Below, piece by piece: positions 43,835 to 52,435 of a stretch of 64,000 bases of DNA. This stretch comes from CAVUPF01 sp963743285 (GTDB lineage Bacteria; Actinomycetota; Thermoleophilia; Solirubrobacterales; 70-9). Position 1 is the stretch's first letter. The number at the start of each line of letters is the position of its first letter. The DNA is taken from contig CAVUPF010000002.1 of assembly GCA_963743285.1 (NCBI GenBank), positions 186,001-250,000 of the forward strand, given 5' to 3'. Position numbers and translations under genes: made by a program. Under the pieces are notes generated by a model. The model was given only the letters and a program-made list of their open reading frames with translations, made no database searches and was not told where the DNA came from.

Positions 43835-44806
43835 GTGCCCTTTCCCGCCACACGCATGCGTCGGCTGCGTCGCAACGAAGCCCTGCGGAGCCTCGTCCGC
43901 GAGACCAGCCTGGCGCCCGCGCAGCTGATCCAGCCGGCCTTCGTCCTCGCCAAGGAAGGCGCCCGCGAGGAGATCGGCTCGATGCCGGGCATCGAGCGCC
44001 TCTCGATCGCCGCGCTCCTCGCCGAGGCAGCCGAGATCGCGGCGGCCGGGGTCGGAGCGATCCTCCTCTTCGGCATCCCCGCCAGCAAGGATGAGAGCGC
44101 CAGCAGCGCCTATGACGATGAGGGCATCGTCCAGATGGCGGTCCGCGCCCTCAAGGAGGCGCATCCCGAGCTCGTCGTGATCACCGACGTCTGCCTTTGC
44201 GAGTACACCTCGCACGGCCACTGTGGCTTTATCCGCGACGGCGCAGTCGACAACGACATCACCGTCGAGCTGCTGGCCAAGACCGCGATCTCCCACGCCG
44301 AGGCCGGCGCCGACGCGGTGGCGCCGAGCGACATGATGGACGGGCGGGTCGCGACGATCCGCTTCCAGCTCGACGAGGAGGGCCACTCCGGCGTCCCGAT
44401 CCTCGCCTACAGCGCCAAGTACGCCTCCGCCTTCTACGGTCCCTTCCGCGAGGCCGCCTCCTCGGCCCCGGAATTCGGCGACCGGCGCGGCTACCAGATG
44501 GACCCCGCCAACGCCGCCGAGGCGGTGCGCGAGGCTCAGCTCGATCTCGACGAGGGCGCCGACATGCTGATGGTCAAGCCCGCCACCCCCTACCTCGACG
44601 TGGTGCGCCGCGTCAAGCAGGAGACCGGCGCCCCGCTTGCCGCCTACCATGTCTCCGGCGAGTACGCGATGCTGAAGGCGGCCGCCGCGCGCGGTTGGAT
44701 CGACGAGCGCGCCGCGGTGCTGGAGACTTTGACCTCGATCCGCCGCGCCGGTGCCGACGCGATCGTCACCTACTACGCAAAGGAGGCCGCAGGGTGGCTT
44801 CAGTAG
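43835..44806 (+). CDS. hemB: Delta-aminolevulinic acid dehydratase (porphobilinogen synthase)
   Basis: 323 residues; condenses two 5-aminolevulinate to porphobilinogen. Seen: TRMRRLRRNEALRSLVRET, the metal-site cysteines in DVCLCEYTSHGHCGF, the Schiff-base lysines in AYSAKYASAFYGPFREA and MVKPATPYLDVVR. The DxCLCxxTxHGHCG site marks a zinc-type enzyme. GTG start at 43835 right after a TAGAAT box. First gene of a hemB-ahbAB-hemL run. Confidence 0.96.
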   Translation: MPFPATRMRRLRRNEALRSLVRETSLAPAQLIQPAFVLAKEGAREEIGSMPGIERLSIAALLAEAAEIAAAGVGAILLFGIPASKDESASSAYDDEGIVQMAVRALKEAHPELVVITDVCLCEYTSHGHCGFIRDGAVDNDITVELLAKTAISHAEAGADAVAPSDMMDGRVATIRFQLDEEGHSGVPILAYSAKYASAFYGPFREAASSAPEFGDRRGYQMDPANAAEAVREAQLDLDEGADMLMVKPATPYLDVVRRVKQETGAPLAAYHVSGEYAMLKAAAARGWIDERAAVLETLTSIRRAGADAIVTYYAKEAAGWLQ

Positions 44807-45891
44807 ATACGCCGAAGGTCCCGCAGTCCAAGGCCCGCTCCCGCAAGGACGGCGCCGCGATCCCACTCGATGAGACCGATAAGCGGCTGATGAACCTTCT
44901 CCAGTCGAGCTTCCCGCTCGATCCGGAGCCCTTTGCGTCGGTGGCTGCGCAGGCCGGGCTGGAGCTGGATGAGGTCCTGGCGCGCACCAAGCGCCTGCTC
45001 GAGGGGCGGATCATCCGCGAGATCACCCCGATCTTCGACACCCGGGCGCTCGGCTATGAGTCGATGCTGGTCGCCGCCAAAGTCGACCCCGAGCAGCCCC
45101 AGCGCGCCGCGGCGATCGTCAACTCCCATCCCGGCGTCTCCCACAACTACCTGCGCACCCACGACTTCAACCTCTGGTTCACGGTCGCCACCCCGCCGGA
45201 CTCCGGGCTGGGCCTCAAGGGCACCCTCGAGGTGCTGATGGCAGAGACCGGCGCCACCTCGATGCGCCAGCTTCCCACCCTCACCCTGTTCAAGATCAAC
45301 ATGAACCTGGAGATGGAGAAGGGCACCGAGGCGCTGGCCGCCGCCGCCGCCGCCGCGCCGCCGCGTGAGCTGGACGCCCAGCCCTACGACGAGGCCGACA
45401 TCGCGGTGATCCGCGCCCTGCAGGGACCGATGGCGGCGGTGGAGCGCCCCTACGACGAGGCCGCCGCGGCGCTCGGAGTCTCGACCGAGGGCCTGCTCGC
45501 GAGCCTGCGCGGCATGGTCGACCGCAAGATCCTGCGCCGCGTCGCCGCGATCCTCTACCACCGCCGCGCCGGCTTCTCGGCCAACGGGATGGGCGTCTGG
45601 AAGGTCCCCGACGCTGAGATCGCGCAGACGGGCACCCGCATGGCCTCCTTCCGCGGCGTCTCCCATTGCTACCAGCGCCCCACCTATGACGATTGGCCCT
45701 ACAGCGTCTTCACCATGGCCCACGGCCGCTCCAAGCAGGAGTGCGACGCGATCCTCGACTCGATCGCCGTGGAGTGCGGGATGGGCCCCGAGGACCGCGC
45801 CACCCTGTACTCCTCGACCGAGTACAAGAAGATCCGCCTCCACTACTTCACCGAGGACTACGCGCGCTGGGAGCGCGAGCATTCCTGCTGA
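44794..45891 (+). CDS. Fused AhbA-AhbB/NirDL-like siroheme decarboxylase (AsnC/Lrp fold)
   Basis: 365 residues made of two tandem AsnC-like units. Unit one has DETDKRLMNLLQSSFPL and HNYLRTHDFNLWFTVATP, the NirL/AhbA signature; unit two has DEADIAVIRALQGPM and SHCYQRPTYDDWPYSVFTMAHGR, the NirH/AhbB signature. In other bacteria AhbA and AhbB are separate proteins that decarboxylate siroheme to 12,18-didecarboxysiroheme for haem or haem d1; automatic annotation often calls them Lrp regulators. AAAGGAGG lies seven bases before the GTG, which overlaps hemB by 13 bases. A regulatory role in haem synthesis remains possible. Confidence 0.8.
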   Translation: MASVDTPKVPQSKARSRKDGAAIPLDETDKRLMNLLQSSFPLDPEPFASVAAQAGLELDEVLARTKRLLEGRIIREITPIFDTRALGYESMLVAAKVDPEQPQRAAAIVNSHPGVSHNYLRTHDFNLWFTVATPPDSGLGLKGTLEVLMAETGATSMRQLPTLTLFKINMNLEMEKGTEALAAAAAAAPPRELDAQPYDEADIAVIRALQGPMAAVERPYDEAAAALGVSTEGLLASLRGMVDRKILRRVAAILYHRRAGFSANGMGVWKVPDAEIAQTGTRMASFRGVSHCYQRPTYDDWPYSVFTMAHGRSKQECDAILDSIAVECGMGPEDRATLYSSTEYKKIRLHYFTEDYARWEREHSC

Positions 45892-45956
45892 CGGCGACCC
45901 CGCACGCCGCGCCCGCAACAGATTGACGCCGGCCCTCCGCCCGCGACCCCAGGCCC

Positions 45957-47225
45957 TTGACCGCATCATCTGAGCTGTACGAACGAGCGCTGCAGGTCCT
46001 CCCGGGCGGCGTCAACTCCCCGGTCCGGGCGATGGGCCAGATCGGCCGCGAGCCGATCTTCATCGCCCGCGGCGAGGGCTGTGAGCTGATCGACGTCGAC
46101 GGCAACCGCTACCTCGACTGGGTCGGTTCCTGGGGGCCGCTGATCCTCGGCCACGCCCACCCCGCGGTGATCGAGGCGGTGATCGAGGCGGCGCGGCGCG
46201 GCACCACCTATGGCGCCCCGACGGCCGCCGAGGTCGAGCTCGCCGAGCGGGTCGCCGCCCGCATCCCCGCGGTCGAGATGCTGCGCATGACCAGCTCCGG
46301 TACCGAGGCGGCGATGAGCGCCGTCCGCCTCGCCCGCGCCGCGAGCGGGCGCGAGGTCATCGTCAAGTTCGCCGGCGCCTACCACGGCCACTCCGACGGC
46401 CTGCTCGCCGCCGCCGGCTCGGGCCTGGCGACGCTGGGCATCCCGGCGAGCCCCGGGGTCACCGCCGCCCAGGCGGCCGCGACCGTCGTGGTCGGCTGGA
46501 ACGACCGCGCCGCGGTGCGCCGCGCCCTGGCCGAGCACCAGGTCGCCGCCGTGCTGGCCGAGCCGATCGCCGCCAACATGGGCGTCGTCCCGCCCGCCCC
46601 CGGCTTCCTCGAGTTCCTCCGGGCAAGCAGCGCCGAGGCGGGCGCGCTGCTCATCTTCGACGAGGTGATCACCGGCTTCCGGGTGGCGCGCGGCGGCGCC
46701 CAGGAGCTCTACGGCGTGCAGCCCGACCTCACCGTCCTCGGCAAGGTGCTCGGCGGCGGACTCCCGGCCGCCGCCTTCGCCGGTCGCCGCGAGCTGATGG
46801 AGCGGCTCGCCCCGGCCGGCGACGTCTACCAGGCCGGGACCCTCTCCGGCAACCCGCTCGCCCTCGCCGCCGGCCTCGCGACGCTGGCGGAGCTGGGCGC
46901 CGCCGCCTATGAGCGGCTCGGCGTGCTGACCGAGCGGCTCGCCGCCGGCCTCGCCGAGCTGGCCCACGAGCGGCCCCTGCAGGTCGCCTCGGCACCGGGC
47001 CTGCTGACCCTTTTCTTCAGCGAGGCGGCGGTCGGGGATTTCGCCGCCGCCCGGGCCTGCGACCTCGATGCCTACGCCCGCTTCTGCCGCGCGATGCTTG
47101 AGCGCGGCGTCTACCCGCCCCCCTCTCAGTTCGAGGCCTGGTTTGTCTCGCTCGCCCACGACGAGGAGGCGGTCGATCGCACCCTCCAAGCCGCCGAGGA
47201 GTCCCTGCAGGAGGCACTCGCTTGA
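45957..47225 (+). CDS. hemL: Glutamate-1-semialdehyde 2,1-aminomutase
   Basis: 422 residues; PLP enzyme making 5-aminolevulinate in the C5 pathway. Motifs: LPGGVNSPVRAMGQIGREP, MTSSGTEAAMSAVRLAR, AYHGHSDGLL, IFDEVITGFRV and the PLP lysine in LGKVLGGGLP. TTG start at 45957 with a weak ribosome site. The next gene overlaps its stop. Confidence 0.95.
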   Translation: MTASSELYERALQVLPGGVNSPVRAMGQIGREPIFIARGEGCELIDVDGNRYLDWVGSWGPLILGHAHPAVIEAVIEAARRGTTYGAPTAAEVELAERVAARIPAVEMLRMTSSGTEAAMSAVRLARAASGREVIVKFAGAYHGHSDGLLAAAGSGLATLGIPASPGVTAAQAAATVVVGWNDRAAVRRALAEHQVAAVLAEPIAANMGVVPPAPGFLEFLRASSAEAGALLIFDEVITGFRVARGGAQELYGVQPDLTVLGKVLGGGLPAAAFAGRRELMERLAPAGDVYQAGTLSGNPLALAAGLATLAELGAAAYERLGVLTERLAAGLAELAHERPLQVASAPGLLTLFFSEAAVGDFAAARACDLDAYARFCRAMLERGVYPPPSQFEAWFVSLAHDEEAVDRTLQAAEESLQEALA

Positions 47226-47692
47226 GCCGCCCCGAGGACGCGTTGCGCCTCCTCGCCGCCCAGCTCCGCGCCGAGGAGACGCCGATCTCTCCCTATGTGG
47301 TGGAGCCCACCCAGGCGCCGGCCTTCGGCCTGCTCGCCGCCGCCGGCCCGGCCGCCGCCGCCGCCCCGGCCGAGTACGCGCTGGTCGTCGAGGCGGTCCG
47401 CGAGGGCTATCTCCTGCACTACGGCGAGCCGCGCCTGCTCGCCGGTCACGACGGCGACCTCGCCCTGCTCGCCGGCGACTACCTCTATGCGCTCGGCATC
47501 GAGCGCCTCGCGGGCCTTGGCGACAGCGACGCGGTCCGCGAGCTGGCCGACCTGATCAGCCTCTGCGCCCAGCTTCACAGCGAAGGCCGGGAGGCTGCTG
47601 CGCCGGATCTGTGGCGGGCCTCGGCGGCGGCGCTCGGAGAGGGGCCGAGCGAGGCACACGAGGCGGCGAAGCTCGCGCTTCGCTCAGGGTAG
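47222..47692 (+). CDS. Unknown helical protein with prenyl-synthase-like segment (possible HepS-like partner)
   Basis: 156 residues, Ala/Leu-rich and all-helical in appearance. No clear family. The stretch LAGDYLYALGIERLAGLGDSDAVRELADLI resembles the helix after the first aspartate-rich motif of trans-prenyl synthases (compare AGDLLFSRAFALL in the synthase at 50.7 kb), but no DDxxD is present. Bacillus makes its menaquinone side chain with a catalytic HepT and a non-catalytic HepS flanking menH; here menG and a polyprenyl synthase lie 2.4 kb downstream. TTG start overlaps the hemL stop. The HepS idea is inference. Confidence 0.5.
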   Translation: MSRPEDALRLLAAQLRAEETPISPYVVEPTQAPAFGLLAAAGPAAAAAPAEYALVVEAVREGYLLHYGEPRLLAGHDGDLALLAGDYLYALGIERLAGLGDSDAVRELADLISLCAQLHSEGREAAAPDLWRASAAALGEGPSEAHEAAKLALRSG

Positions 47693-47740
47693 CCTCATCG
47701 GCCTCGGAGTCAATAGACTGCACGCTTCCAAAAGCGAGCC

Positions 47741-48421
47741 GTGGCTGACGACGCTGACAAGAGGAACGGAGCCGAGGAGGCTCCAAGGCAGGAGCGGGCG
47801 CAGCCCGACCCTCCCGGCTACTTCGAGGGCGAGTCGCTGACCCGTCGCCGTGCCTTTACGATCGCCGCTCAGGGGATCGGCGGCATCGCCGGCGCTGCGG
47901 TCATCCTGCCGGCGGTCGGCTTCGCCATAGCCCCGATCTTTCACCGCGGCAAAGAGCGCTGGGGGGCGGTCGGCCCGCTCGGCGACTTCGTCGAAGACAC
48001 CTATCGCCAGGTCGTCTTCACAGAAACCCAGGGGATCGGCGACATCGGCAAGGCCACCGCCTACGTGCGCAAGGGCTCGCCCGAGCTCGGCGAGAACCCG
48101 AAGGAAATCATCGCCCTCTCCAACCGCTGCGCCCACCTCGGCTGCCCGGTCCGCTACGTCGAGGCGGCCGGTAACTTCATCTGCCCCTGCCACGGTGGCG
48201 TCTACGAATTCCAGGGCAAGCCGATCGGCGGCCCCCCGGTGCGCCCGCTCGACCATTTCCAGACCCGCATCCGCAACGGCCAGGTCGAGCTCGGCCCTCG
48301 CTACAGCGTCACCAGCCAGCTCGAACCGGTCCAGGCCCGCGACCCCGGCGAGTTCACCGGAGGGATCTGGGAATACCTCTACCCGCCCCGCCCGTCGACC
48401 TTCCCACCGCCCTCCCATTAG
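47741..48421 (+). CDS. qcrA: Rieske iron-sulfur protein of the menaquinol-cytochrome c reductase
   Basis: 226 residues. Twin-arginine region LTRRRAFTIAAQG followed by one membrane helix (about 45-68), then the Rieske domain with the 2Fe-2S ligands CAHLGC and CPCHGG. It passes electrons from menaquinol to cytochrome c. The Tat signal fits the tatA-tatC genes 4 kb downstream. GTG start; a TAGACT box lies 21 bases before it. Confidence 0.94.
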   Translation: MADDADKRNGAEEAPRQERAQPDPPGYFEGESLTRRRAFTIAAQGIGGIAGAAVILPAVGFAIAPIFHRGKERWGAVGPLGDFVEDTYRQVVFTETQGIGDIGKATAYVRKGSPELGENPKEIIALSNRCAHLGCPVRYVEAAGNFICPCHGGVYEFQGKPIGGPPVRPLDHFQTRIRNGQVELGPRYSVTSQLEPVQARDPGEFTGGIWEYLYPPRPSTFPPPSH

Positions 48422-48433
48422 GCCCAGGCAGCG

Positions 48434-49324
48434 ATGAAGATCCCCGACGTGATCGTCCCCGCCCCGCTCCGAAAGCCCGCCAAGCCTGGCCAGGGTGCAA
48501 ACGGAAAGGGCCAGACGCCGACCGACTTAAAGAGCGCCCCGCCCGAGCCCCCCAGCGACGGCCAGCGCCTCAGCGGGCAGGTCAAGGAGGCACCGGTGGA
48601 CGTGCTCGCCTGGGTCGACCAACGTACCGGCGCCACCGGCTTCCTCACCGGGATGCTCTACCGCAAGGTCCCAAAGGGCACCAACTGGTACTACACGCTC
48701 GGCTCCGCGACCCTCTTCGCCTTCATCGTCCAGGCGATCACCGGCGTCTTCTTGGCGATGTTCTACACCCCCTCCGCGACCCAGGCATACGCCTCGATCT
48801 CCCACATCAACAACGACGTCTTCCTCGGCCAGTTCGTGCACGGCATGCACAAGTGGGGGGCCAGCGTGATGATCATCCTGATCTTCATGCATATGGGCCG
48901 CACCTTTTTCTTCGGCGCCTATAAGTACCCGCGCGAGCTGAACTGGGTGATCGGCGTCGTGCTGTTGATCCTGACCATGGTCATGGGCTTCACCGGTTAC
49001 CTGCTGCCCTTTGACCAGCGCTCCTACTGGGCCTCGATCGTCGGCATCAACATCAACGGCACCGCCCCGGTGCTCGGGCCCTACCTGAGCGACTTCCTGC
49101 GCGCCGGCCCCGAGTTCGGCGCGACGACCCTGGCCCGCTTCTACGCGATCCACATGCTGCTCATCCCCGGTGCGATCATCGCCCTGATCGGCGCCCACCT
49201 CTACCTCGTCGTCAAGCTCGGCACCACTGCGCCTCCCTGGGTGCGGGCCGAGAAGCCGAAAGCTGCGGCGCCGGTCGAGCAGCTCGACGCCGGGGTCAAG
49301 GGCAACGGAGCCTCACCGGTCTGA
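48434..49324 (+). CDS. qcrB: Cytochrome b (b6-type, N-terminal half) of the bc complex
   Basis: 296 residues with a long charged N-terminal extension (1-75) and four membrane helices. The haem-b histidines are in GQFVHGMHKWGAS, FMHMGRTFF, YAIHMLLIP and GAHLYLV. Length and helix count match cytochrome b6 rather than full-length cytochrome b; the remaining helices are in the next gene, five bases downstream. Confidence 0.94.
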   Translation: MKIPDVIVPAPLRKPAKPGQGANGKGQTPTDLKSAPPEPPSDGQRLSGQVKEAPVDVLAWVDQRTGATGFLTGMLYRKVPKGTNWYYTLGSATLFAFIVQAITGVFLAMFYTPSATQAYASISHINNDVFLGQFVHGMHKWGASVMIILIFMHMGRTFFFGAYKYPRELNWVIGVVLLILTMVMGFTGYLLPFDQRSYWASIVGININGTAPVLGPYLSDFLRAGPEFGATTLARFYAIHMLLIPGAIIALIGAHLYLVVKLGTTAPPWVRAEKPKAAAPVEQLDAGVKGNGASPV

Positions 49325-49328
49325 TCCG

Positions 49329-50030
49329 ATGAAGGGACGAGACAAGCAGGCATACCTCGAGGAGTACGAGCTGCTCAAGAAGAAGGGCAAGCCCTTCTTC
49401 CCATATGCGGTCCTGAAGGACTCGACGATGATGCTGATCGTCGTCGCCGTGATCATCGCGATGTCGATCATCCTCGGCGCCGAACAGGGGCCGAGGGTCA
49501 ACCCGACGACGACCACCTACGTGCCGCGGCCGGACTGGTACTTCTACTTCCTCTTCGAGCTGCTGCGCGTCCTCAAAGGGCCGGAACTGGTGCCGATCGC
49601 GACGATCGGCATCCCCACCGTCTGCATGGTCTTGCTCATCTTCCTGCCCTTCTATGACCGCGGTCCCGAGCGCCGTCCCGAGCGCCGTCCGATCGCCACC
49701 TCCGCCGGCGTCATGACCATCCTGGCGATGGCCTACCTGACCTACTCGGGCGCCGTCGCAGGCCCGCCGACCGAAATCACCCTGAAGGTCGCACCGCAAT
49801 ACGAAGCAGGCAAATTGGTGGTGGCCGGCTCGGGCTGCCTTGCCTGCCACCGCCTGGGCGAAAACGGCAACAAAGGACCGGGACCGGAACTGACCCACAT
49901 CGGCGCCCGGATCCCCCGGGCTGCGATCATCCGCTCGGTGGAAATCGGGCCGGGTATCATGCCCTCCTTCCGCGACCTAGGGCCGAAGAAGCTCAACGAG
50001 ATAGCTGACTTCCTCTCCTCACTCAACTAA
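49329..50030 (+). CDS. qcrC: Subunit IV-cytochrome c fusion of the bc complex (QcrC-like)
   Basis: 233 residues. N-terminal two-thirds is cytochrome b C-terminal half/subunit IV, with three helices and the quinone-site segment RPDWYFYFLFELLRVLKGPELV. The last 75 residues are a class I cytochrome c with CLACHRLG and axial Met in GPGIMPSFRDLG. The same fusion is known in Bacillus QcrC; typical actinobacteria instead have a single long cytochrome b and a dihaem cytochrome c. The cytochrome part uses mainly GAA for Glu, the first part more GAG. Confidence 0.92.
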   Translation: MKGRDKQAYLEEYELLKKKGKPFFPYAVLKDSTMMLIVVAVIIAMSIILGAEQGPRVNPTTTTYVPRPDWYFYFLFELLRVLKGPELVPIATIGIPTVCMVLLIFLPFYDRGPERRPERRPIATSAGVMTILAMAYLTYSGAVAGPPTEITLKVAPQYEAGKLVVAGSGCLACHRLGENGNKGPGPELTHIGARIPRAAIIRSVEIGPGIMPSFRDLGPKKLNEIADFLSSLN

Positions 50031-50073
50031 GCCCTCCCGGGACTCCGCTCAGTTCGCGGAGCAGGTAAACCAC

Positions 50074-50742
50074 ATGTTCGACCGGGTCGCGGCCCGCTAC
50101 GACGTGCTGAACTCGGTGATGAGCGCCGGGCTCCATCACCGCTGGCGCCAGCGAGCCGCCGAGCGCACCGCGCTGGCGCCGGGCGACGCGGCGCTCGACG
50201 TCTGCTGCGGCACCGGCGACCTCGCCCTGGAGCTGGCCCGCCGCGTCGCCCCCAACGGCCATGTGGTCGGCTGCGATTTCTCCGAGCCGATGCTCGACCT
50301 GGCGCGGGAGAAGGCGGCCGCGACGCCGGCCAGCGCCGTGCGCTTTGAGTGGGCCGACGCGCTGCAGCTTCCCTATGACGCCGGCCGCTTCGACGCGGTG
50401 ACCGTCGGCTTCGGGGTGCGCAACCTCGCCGACCTCGATCGCGGCCTGCGGGAGATGGCCCGCGTCCTGCGTCCCGGAGGGCGGCTGGTGATCCTCGAGA
50501 TCACCCAGCCAAGGCGCCCGCCACTCTCGACCTTCTACGCGCTCTGGTTCGACCGCATCGTCCCCGAGCTCGGCAACCTCTCCGCAGACCCCGAGGCCTA
50601 CGCCTACCTCCCCGAGTCGGTCCGAAGCTTTCCGGACCCCCACGGCCTGGCGAGCAAGATGGACTCCGCCGGGCTACGGCGCATCCGCTACACGGTCCTT
50701 GCCGGCGGGATCATCGCGATCCACAGCGGCATCCGCGGGTGA
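50074..50742 (+). CDS. menG: Demethylmenaquinone methyltransferase
   Basis: 222 residues, UbiE/MenG family: MFDRVAARYDVLNSVMSAG, SAM motif ALDVCCGTGDLALEL, and VGFGVRNLADLDRGLREMARVLRPGG. It makes the last step of menaquinone synthesis. ATG at 50074 is the first canonical start and GGAG lies 11 bases upstream; the frame (FAEQVNH) continues upstream without any start. Overlaps the polyprenyl synthase by four bases. Confidence 0.92.
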   Translation: MFDRVAARYDVLNSVMSAGLHHRWRQRAAERTALAPGDAALDVCCGTGDLALELARRVAPNGHVVGCDFSEPMLDLAREKAAATPASAVRFEWADALQLPYDAGRFDAVTVGFGVRNLADLDRGLREMARVLRPGGRLVILEITQPRRPPLSTFYALWFDRIVPELGNLSADPEAYAYLPESVRSFPDPHGLASKMDSAGLRRIRYTVLAGGIIAIHSGIRG

Positions 50743-51704
50743 CTCGCCGCTCCGTCGTCCCGCCGCCGGTGACGGCGGTCCTCGACGCTTCCAGCCGCTG
50801 GCTTCCGGCTCGACTCGGGGAGGTGGAGGCAAGCCTGCGGGAGCTGAGCGCCGGCCACGGAGATCCGCTCAGCGTGGACGCGACGGCGACGCTCGCGGCG
50901 GGCGGGAAGCGCCTGCGGCCGTTGCTCGTGCTGCTCTGCGCGGGGGGGAGCGGGGGGGATGCGGCGGTCCGCGCCGCGGCCGCGATCGAGCTGGTCCATA
51001 TGGCGAGCCTCGTCCACGACGACGTCCTCGACGATGCGCCGCTGCGGCGTGGCCGGCCCACCGTCGCCGTTATCTCCGGCCGCCCCCGGGCGATCGCCGC
51101 CGGCGACCTGCTCTTCTCCCGCGCCTTCGCGCTGCTCTCCGGGGCGGGCGATCGGCGCGCGATTGAGCTGCTCAGCGAGGCCTCGGTCGCGCTCGCGCGT
51201 GGCGAGCTGGCCCAGCGCCAAGATGCCTTCGACACCGGCATCTCAGAGGAGCGCTATCTGGAGCGCTGCCGACTGAAGACCGGCAGGCTTTTCGAGTGCG
51301 CCTGTCTGATTGGGCGCGACGATGCGACGCTGCGGGCCTTCGGCGCGGAGGTCGGGCTTGCCTTCCAGATGCTCGACGACGTGCTGGACGTTGCCGGTCC
51401 GCCGGAGCGCACCGGCAAGGCCCGCGGCACCGACCTGCTCGACGGGACCGTCACCCTGCCGCTGATCCTCGCCGCCGAGATCGATCCGGCGATCGGCTGC
51501 CTCGACCTGAGCGAGCTGGACGAGGCGGCCGCGGCGGCCCTCTGCGAGCGGATCGCCGCAACCGGGGCGCTCGAGGAGGTCCGCTGCCGAGCCCTCGAGC
51601 TGGTCGCCAGGGCCAAGCAGCAACTCGACTCCGGGGCCTTTGAGCCCGAACAGCGCCAGCTCCTCGAGCTGGTCGCCGACGGCGTCGTGCAGAGATACAG
51701 CTAA
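50739..51704 (+). CDS. Polyprenyl diphosphate synthase (menaquinone side chain)
   Basis: 321 residues, trans-isoprenyl synthase fold. First aspartate-rich motif HDDVLDDAPLRRGRPT, second QMLDDVLDVAG followed by KARGTDLLDGTVTLPLIL. It builds the long prenyl tail for menaquinone, matching the neighbouring menG. GTG start overlaps menG (GTGA). Chain length cannot be told with confidence. Confidence 0.92.
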   Translation: MTRRSVVPPPVTAVLDASSRWLPARLGEVEASLRELSAGHGDPLSVDATATLAAGGKRLRPLLVLLCAGGSGGDAAVRAAAAIELVHMASLVHDDVLDDAPLRRGRPTVAVISGRPRAIAAGDLLFSRAFALLSGAGDRRAIELLSEASVALARGELAQRQDAFDTGISEERYLERCRLKTGRLFECACLIGRDDATLRAFGAEVGLAFQMLDDVLDVAGPPERTGKARGTDLLDGTVTLPLILAAEIDPAIGCLDLSELDEAAAAALCERIAATGALEEVRCRALELVARAKQQLDSGAFEPEQRQLLELVADGVVQRYS

Positions 51705-52036
51705 CGGAAGTCTTCGGCGCTGATCAGGTCGGCGGCGAGGGCGGTGATAAATGCGGCGGCCATCTGCGCCATGCTCTCGCGCTCCAGCGCCTTCAGCTCC
51801 TCGGCCAGCTCGTGCGTACCGAGGTCGAGCTGCTCGTCGAAGTCGTCGATCTCGCGCTCGCCGTGGATGCCGTCACAGCTCCACTCGCAGTCGGGGCAGC
51901 GCCGCCAGACCCGCCAGTGAAAGCGATCCCCGGTCTGCTCCCAGCAGGTTGGCTGGACCAGGCGCGAGCTGCACTGCGGGCAGACGTGAAGCCCGACGGC
52001 GGTCTGCGGATGGCTTGTGTGAGCTGCGTCTCTCAT
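51701..52036 (-). CDS. Small zinc-ribbon-like protein of unknown function
   Basis: 111 residues from ATG at 52036. Two CxxC knuckles, CPQCSSRLVQPTCW and RRCPDCEWSC, about 30 residues apart, suggest a zinc ribbon; the acidic helical C-terminus (DFDEQLDLGTHELAEELKALERESM) is separate. It is the only minus-strand gene in this block and its stop overlaps the polyprenyl synthase stop by four bases. No family name recognised. Confidence 0.65.
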   Translation of the reverse strand: MRDAAHTSHPQTAVGLHVCPQCSSRLVQPTCWEQTGDRFHWRVWRRCPDCEWSCDGIHGEREIDDFDEQLDLGTHELAEELKALERESMAQMAAAFITALAADLISAEDFR

Positions 52037-52161
52037 CCCTACATCATCGAACCCGGCAGGGAGGGGCTTGATCCGCACTTTTGCGCAGCTTTACGACAAA
52101 ACCCAATTACCAGGTAGGCCGAAGCCCCGCAAACGCTGAGCCGATCCCGACGGTGCCGCGT

Positions 52162-52167
52162 TACCAT
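52162..52167 (+). promoter_or_regulatory. -10 element of tatA
   Basis: TACCAT, six bases before the tatA GTG, again with no ribosome site, so leaderless expression is likely. Confidence 0.4.
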
Positions 52168-52173
52168 GGATCG

Positions 52174-52422
52174 GTGCTCGGAAACGTCGGACCTTTAGAG
52201 GTTCTCGTCCTGATCGTCGCCCTGGCGCTCTTCGGCCCGAAACGGCTGCCTGAGCTGGGCAGCAGCCTCGGCCGCGCCGTCCGCGAGTTCCGCGACTCTC
52301 TCAGCGGCGAGCAGCCCGACGAGGGCGGCGGCGCGGCCCAGCGGCTGCAGAGTTCGAGCACCGTGACGGGCAACGCGGCGGGCCGGCCCGAGCGCGAGGC
52401 CCTCTCCTGCAAACGGGCCTGA
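52174..52422 (+). CDS. tatA: Twin-arginine translocase subunit TatA/TatB
   Basis: 82 residues. Short periplasmic N-terminus, one membrane helix (LEVLVLIVALALFGPKRLPELGSSLGRAVREFRDSL) with the FGPKRLPELG hinge and amphipathic helix, then a disordered tail. Forms the Tat pore with TatC, which starts 13 bases later. Start GTG at 52174 fits the family; the frame stays open upstream. Confidence 0.9.
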   Translation: MLGNVGPLEVLVLIVALALFGPKRLPELGSSLGRAVREFRDSLSGEQPDEGGGAAQRLQSSSTVTGNAAGRPEREALSCKRA

Positions 52423-52435
52423 GAGGGCCGCCAGG

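Noticed and set aside
43070..44866. 598-codon frame fusing extra sequence to the ABC ATPase
   Set aside because: The first 355 codons are antisense to hemB and show no protein-family features; ATG 43801 starts the real ATPase.
44794..45891. Plain Lrp/AsnC transcription regulator
   Set aside because: Both halves carry the AhbA/NirL and AhbB/NirH signature segments and the gene is fused into a haem operon, so decarboxylase is the better call, though regulation is not excluded.
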